Origin: Dehalococcoidia bacterium
GTDB taxonomy: Bacteria; Chloroflexota; Dehalococcoidia; Dehalococcoidales; BS750m-G39
Reading direction: 5' to 3'
Length of the DNA: 6,550 bases
Assembly: GCA_030616265.1 (NCBI GenBank)
Contig: JAUWXS010000036.1
Location: 1 to 6,550, forward strand
Below the pieces are notes generated by a model that saw only the letters and a program-made list of their open reading frames with translations, was not told the origin of the DNA and did not search any database. Each line of letters begins with the position of its first letter. Positions within the stretch are counted from its first letter, which is position 1. Position numbers and translations under genes: made by a program. Shown piece by piece: positions 5,770-6,550 of the stretch.

Positions 5770-6550
5770 GTGAAACACAGCAGGTTCTTTAGGATTATGG
5801 CGGCGGCGGTAATTCTTTCCTTGCTGATGATAGCCATACCGGCCACACTGGCTCTGGGGGCGGAATTGATCTCGCTCTCAGTCGCCTCTGGCCCTCCGGG
5901 GACAGTAATAGTCGTTTCCGGCACAGGTTTCACAGACGGGGATACTGGGTATGTCTGGTTCGATATCGATGGTGATGATGCCTGGGATACGGGTGAGCCT
6001 CGGGTTTCGGTAACGATTCCTACTGGCGGTGCCCTTCCTGCAGGAGTTACCCTGACCATACCCACGGTGCCGCGGGGTACTACCTACGAGGTGGAGGCTG
6101 ATATACCTTCAGGCGCGCCTGTCGAAGTTGCTACCCCCTTTGCGGTGACGCCGAAGGTTACCACCAATGTTTCCTCGGGTTATGTCGGCGATACGATTAC
6201 GGTTAGCGGCAGCGGCTTTCTTGCCAGCGCCACCGTAACCATCTACTATGATACTACCAGCGTGGGCACTAAAACCACCGATAGCTACGGCGCCTTTACT
6301 GGCTTCACCTTCACCGTGCCCGCCAGCACTAAAGGAACCCATACCGTAAAGGGCAAAGATACCACAGTCTATTCCCCTACGGTCAACTTCATCGTCTCGC
6401 CCAAGATAACCATTAATCCCACCTCGGGGGCTGTCGGCGACACGGTTACCGTTAGCGGCACCGGCTTCGCCACCAGCTCAAGTATAACCATCTCCTTCGA
6501 CGCGGTTACTATGACCACTATCAGCACTAACCCCAGCGGCAGTTTCTCCG
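5770..6550 (+). CDS. Secreted IPT/TIG-like repeat protein, 3' end outside the window
   Basis: The frame is open from a GTG start to the right edge, 260 codons, with no stop. Residues 1-30 are a signal peptide (MKHSRFF, then AAAVILSLLMIAIPAT), probably cut near LALG-A. It matches the leader of the gene at 1393 in 23 of the first 26 residues. Three Ig-like repeats are visible: about 31-127, 128-210 and 211 onward. Each begins with the 'SG..G..ITVSG.GF' signature of IPT/TIG-like domains; the second repeat ends with the FTVPAS.KGTHTVKG pattern. The first repeat contains DIDGDDAWDTGE (65-76), which fits an EF-hand-type Ca2+ loop with acids at positions 1, 3, 5, 9 and 12. The protein is probably exported and surface-exposed. 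Whether it has a C-terminal anchor like its paralogue cannot be seen. It is less acidic and richer in Thr and Ser than the first protein. The family call is good; the ligand and role are unknown. Confidence 0.85.
   Translation, partial: MKHSRFFRIMAAAVILSLLMIAIPATLALGAELISLSVASGPPGTVIVVSGTGFTDGDTGYVWFDIDGDDAWDTGEPRVSVTIPTGGALPAGVTLTIPTVPRGTTYEVEADIPSGAPVEVATPFAVTPKVTTNVSSGYVGDTITVSGSGFLASATVTIYYDTTSVGTKTTDSYGAFTGFTFTVPASTKGTHTVKGKDTTVYSPTVNFIVSPKITINPTSGAVGDTVTVSGTGFATSSSITISFDAVTMTTISTNPSGSFS

Noticed and set aside
5496..6065. A 189-codon open frame on the minus strand
   Set aside because: It lies antisense to the transporter's end and the start of the second surface protein, crosses their intergenic gap, and has low-complexity content without a recognisable domain or a good ribosome-binding site.

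Overview
The window most resembles a bacterial chromosome from the Chloroflexota, possibly a Dehalococcoidia-like anaerobe. This is inferred from the kind of genes present: secreted proteins made of repeated IPT/TIG-type Ig-like domains, an HAE3-type RND transporter, and a portal gene beside a Cys-cluster HTH gene. There is no rRNA, tRNA or marker gene to fix the taxonomy. No CRISPR array, RNA gene or insertion sequence was seen. All intergenic gaps are shorter than 170 bases.

Left part (1-1230, minus strand): a two-gene phage-derived unit. A small protein with a Cys cluster and a helix-turn-helix (919-1230) overlaps by 8 bases a phage portal gene (51-926). The portal lacks roughly the C-terminal third of a usual portal protein and stops just before a short AT-rich stretch. 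That stretch (1-50) holds a leftward promoter-like pair of hexamers with a 17-bp palindrome between and over them, so a new transcription unit probably starts beyond the left edge. The large terminase gene is not between the two phage genes.

Middle and right (1315-6550, plus strand): three consecutive genes for cell-surface or membrane proteins, each with its own plausible promoter. The first (1393-3045) encodes a secreted protein with four Ig-like repeats, a fibronectin III-like module and a C-terminal membrane anchor; it ends in a strong intrinsic terminator. The second (3213-5651) is a complete 812-residue, 12-TM RND/MMPL-type exporter of the HAE3 family. The third (5770 to the right edge, incomplete) is another secreted TIG-repeat protein that starts at GTG. 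Its ribosome-binding site and signal peptide are nearly the same as those of the first, although the mature parts have diverged.

The likely picture is a cell-envelope locus, with a membrane exporter flanked by two paralogous surface proteins, lying next to a decayed or domesticated phage fragment. A functional link between the exporter and the surface proteins is inferred only from position.
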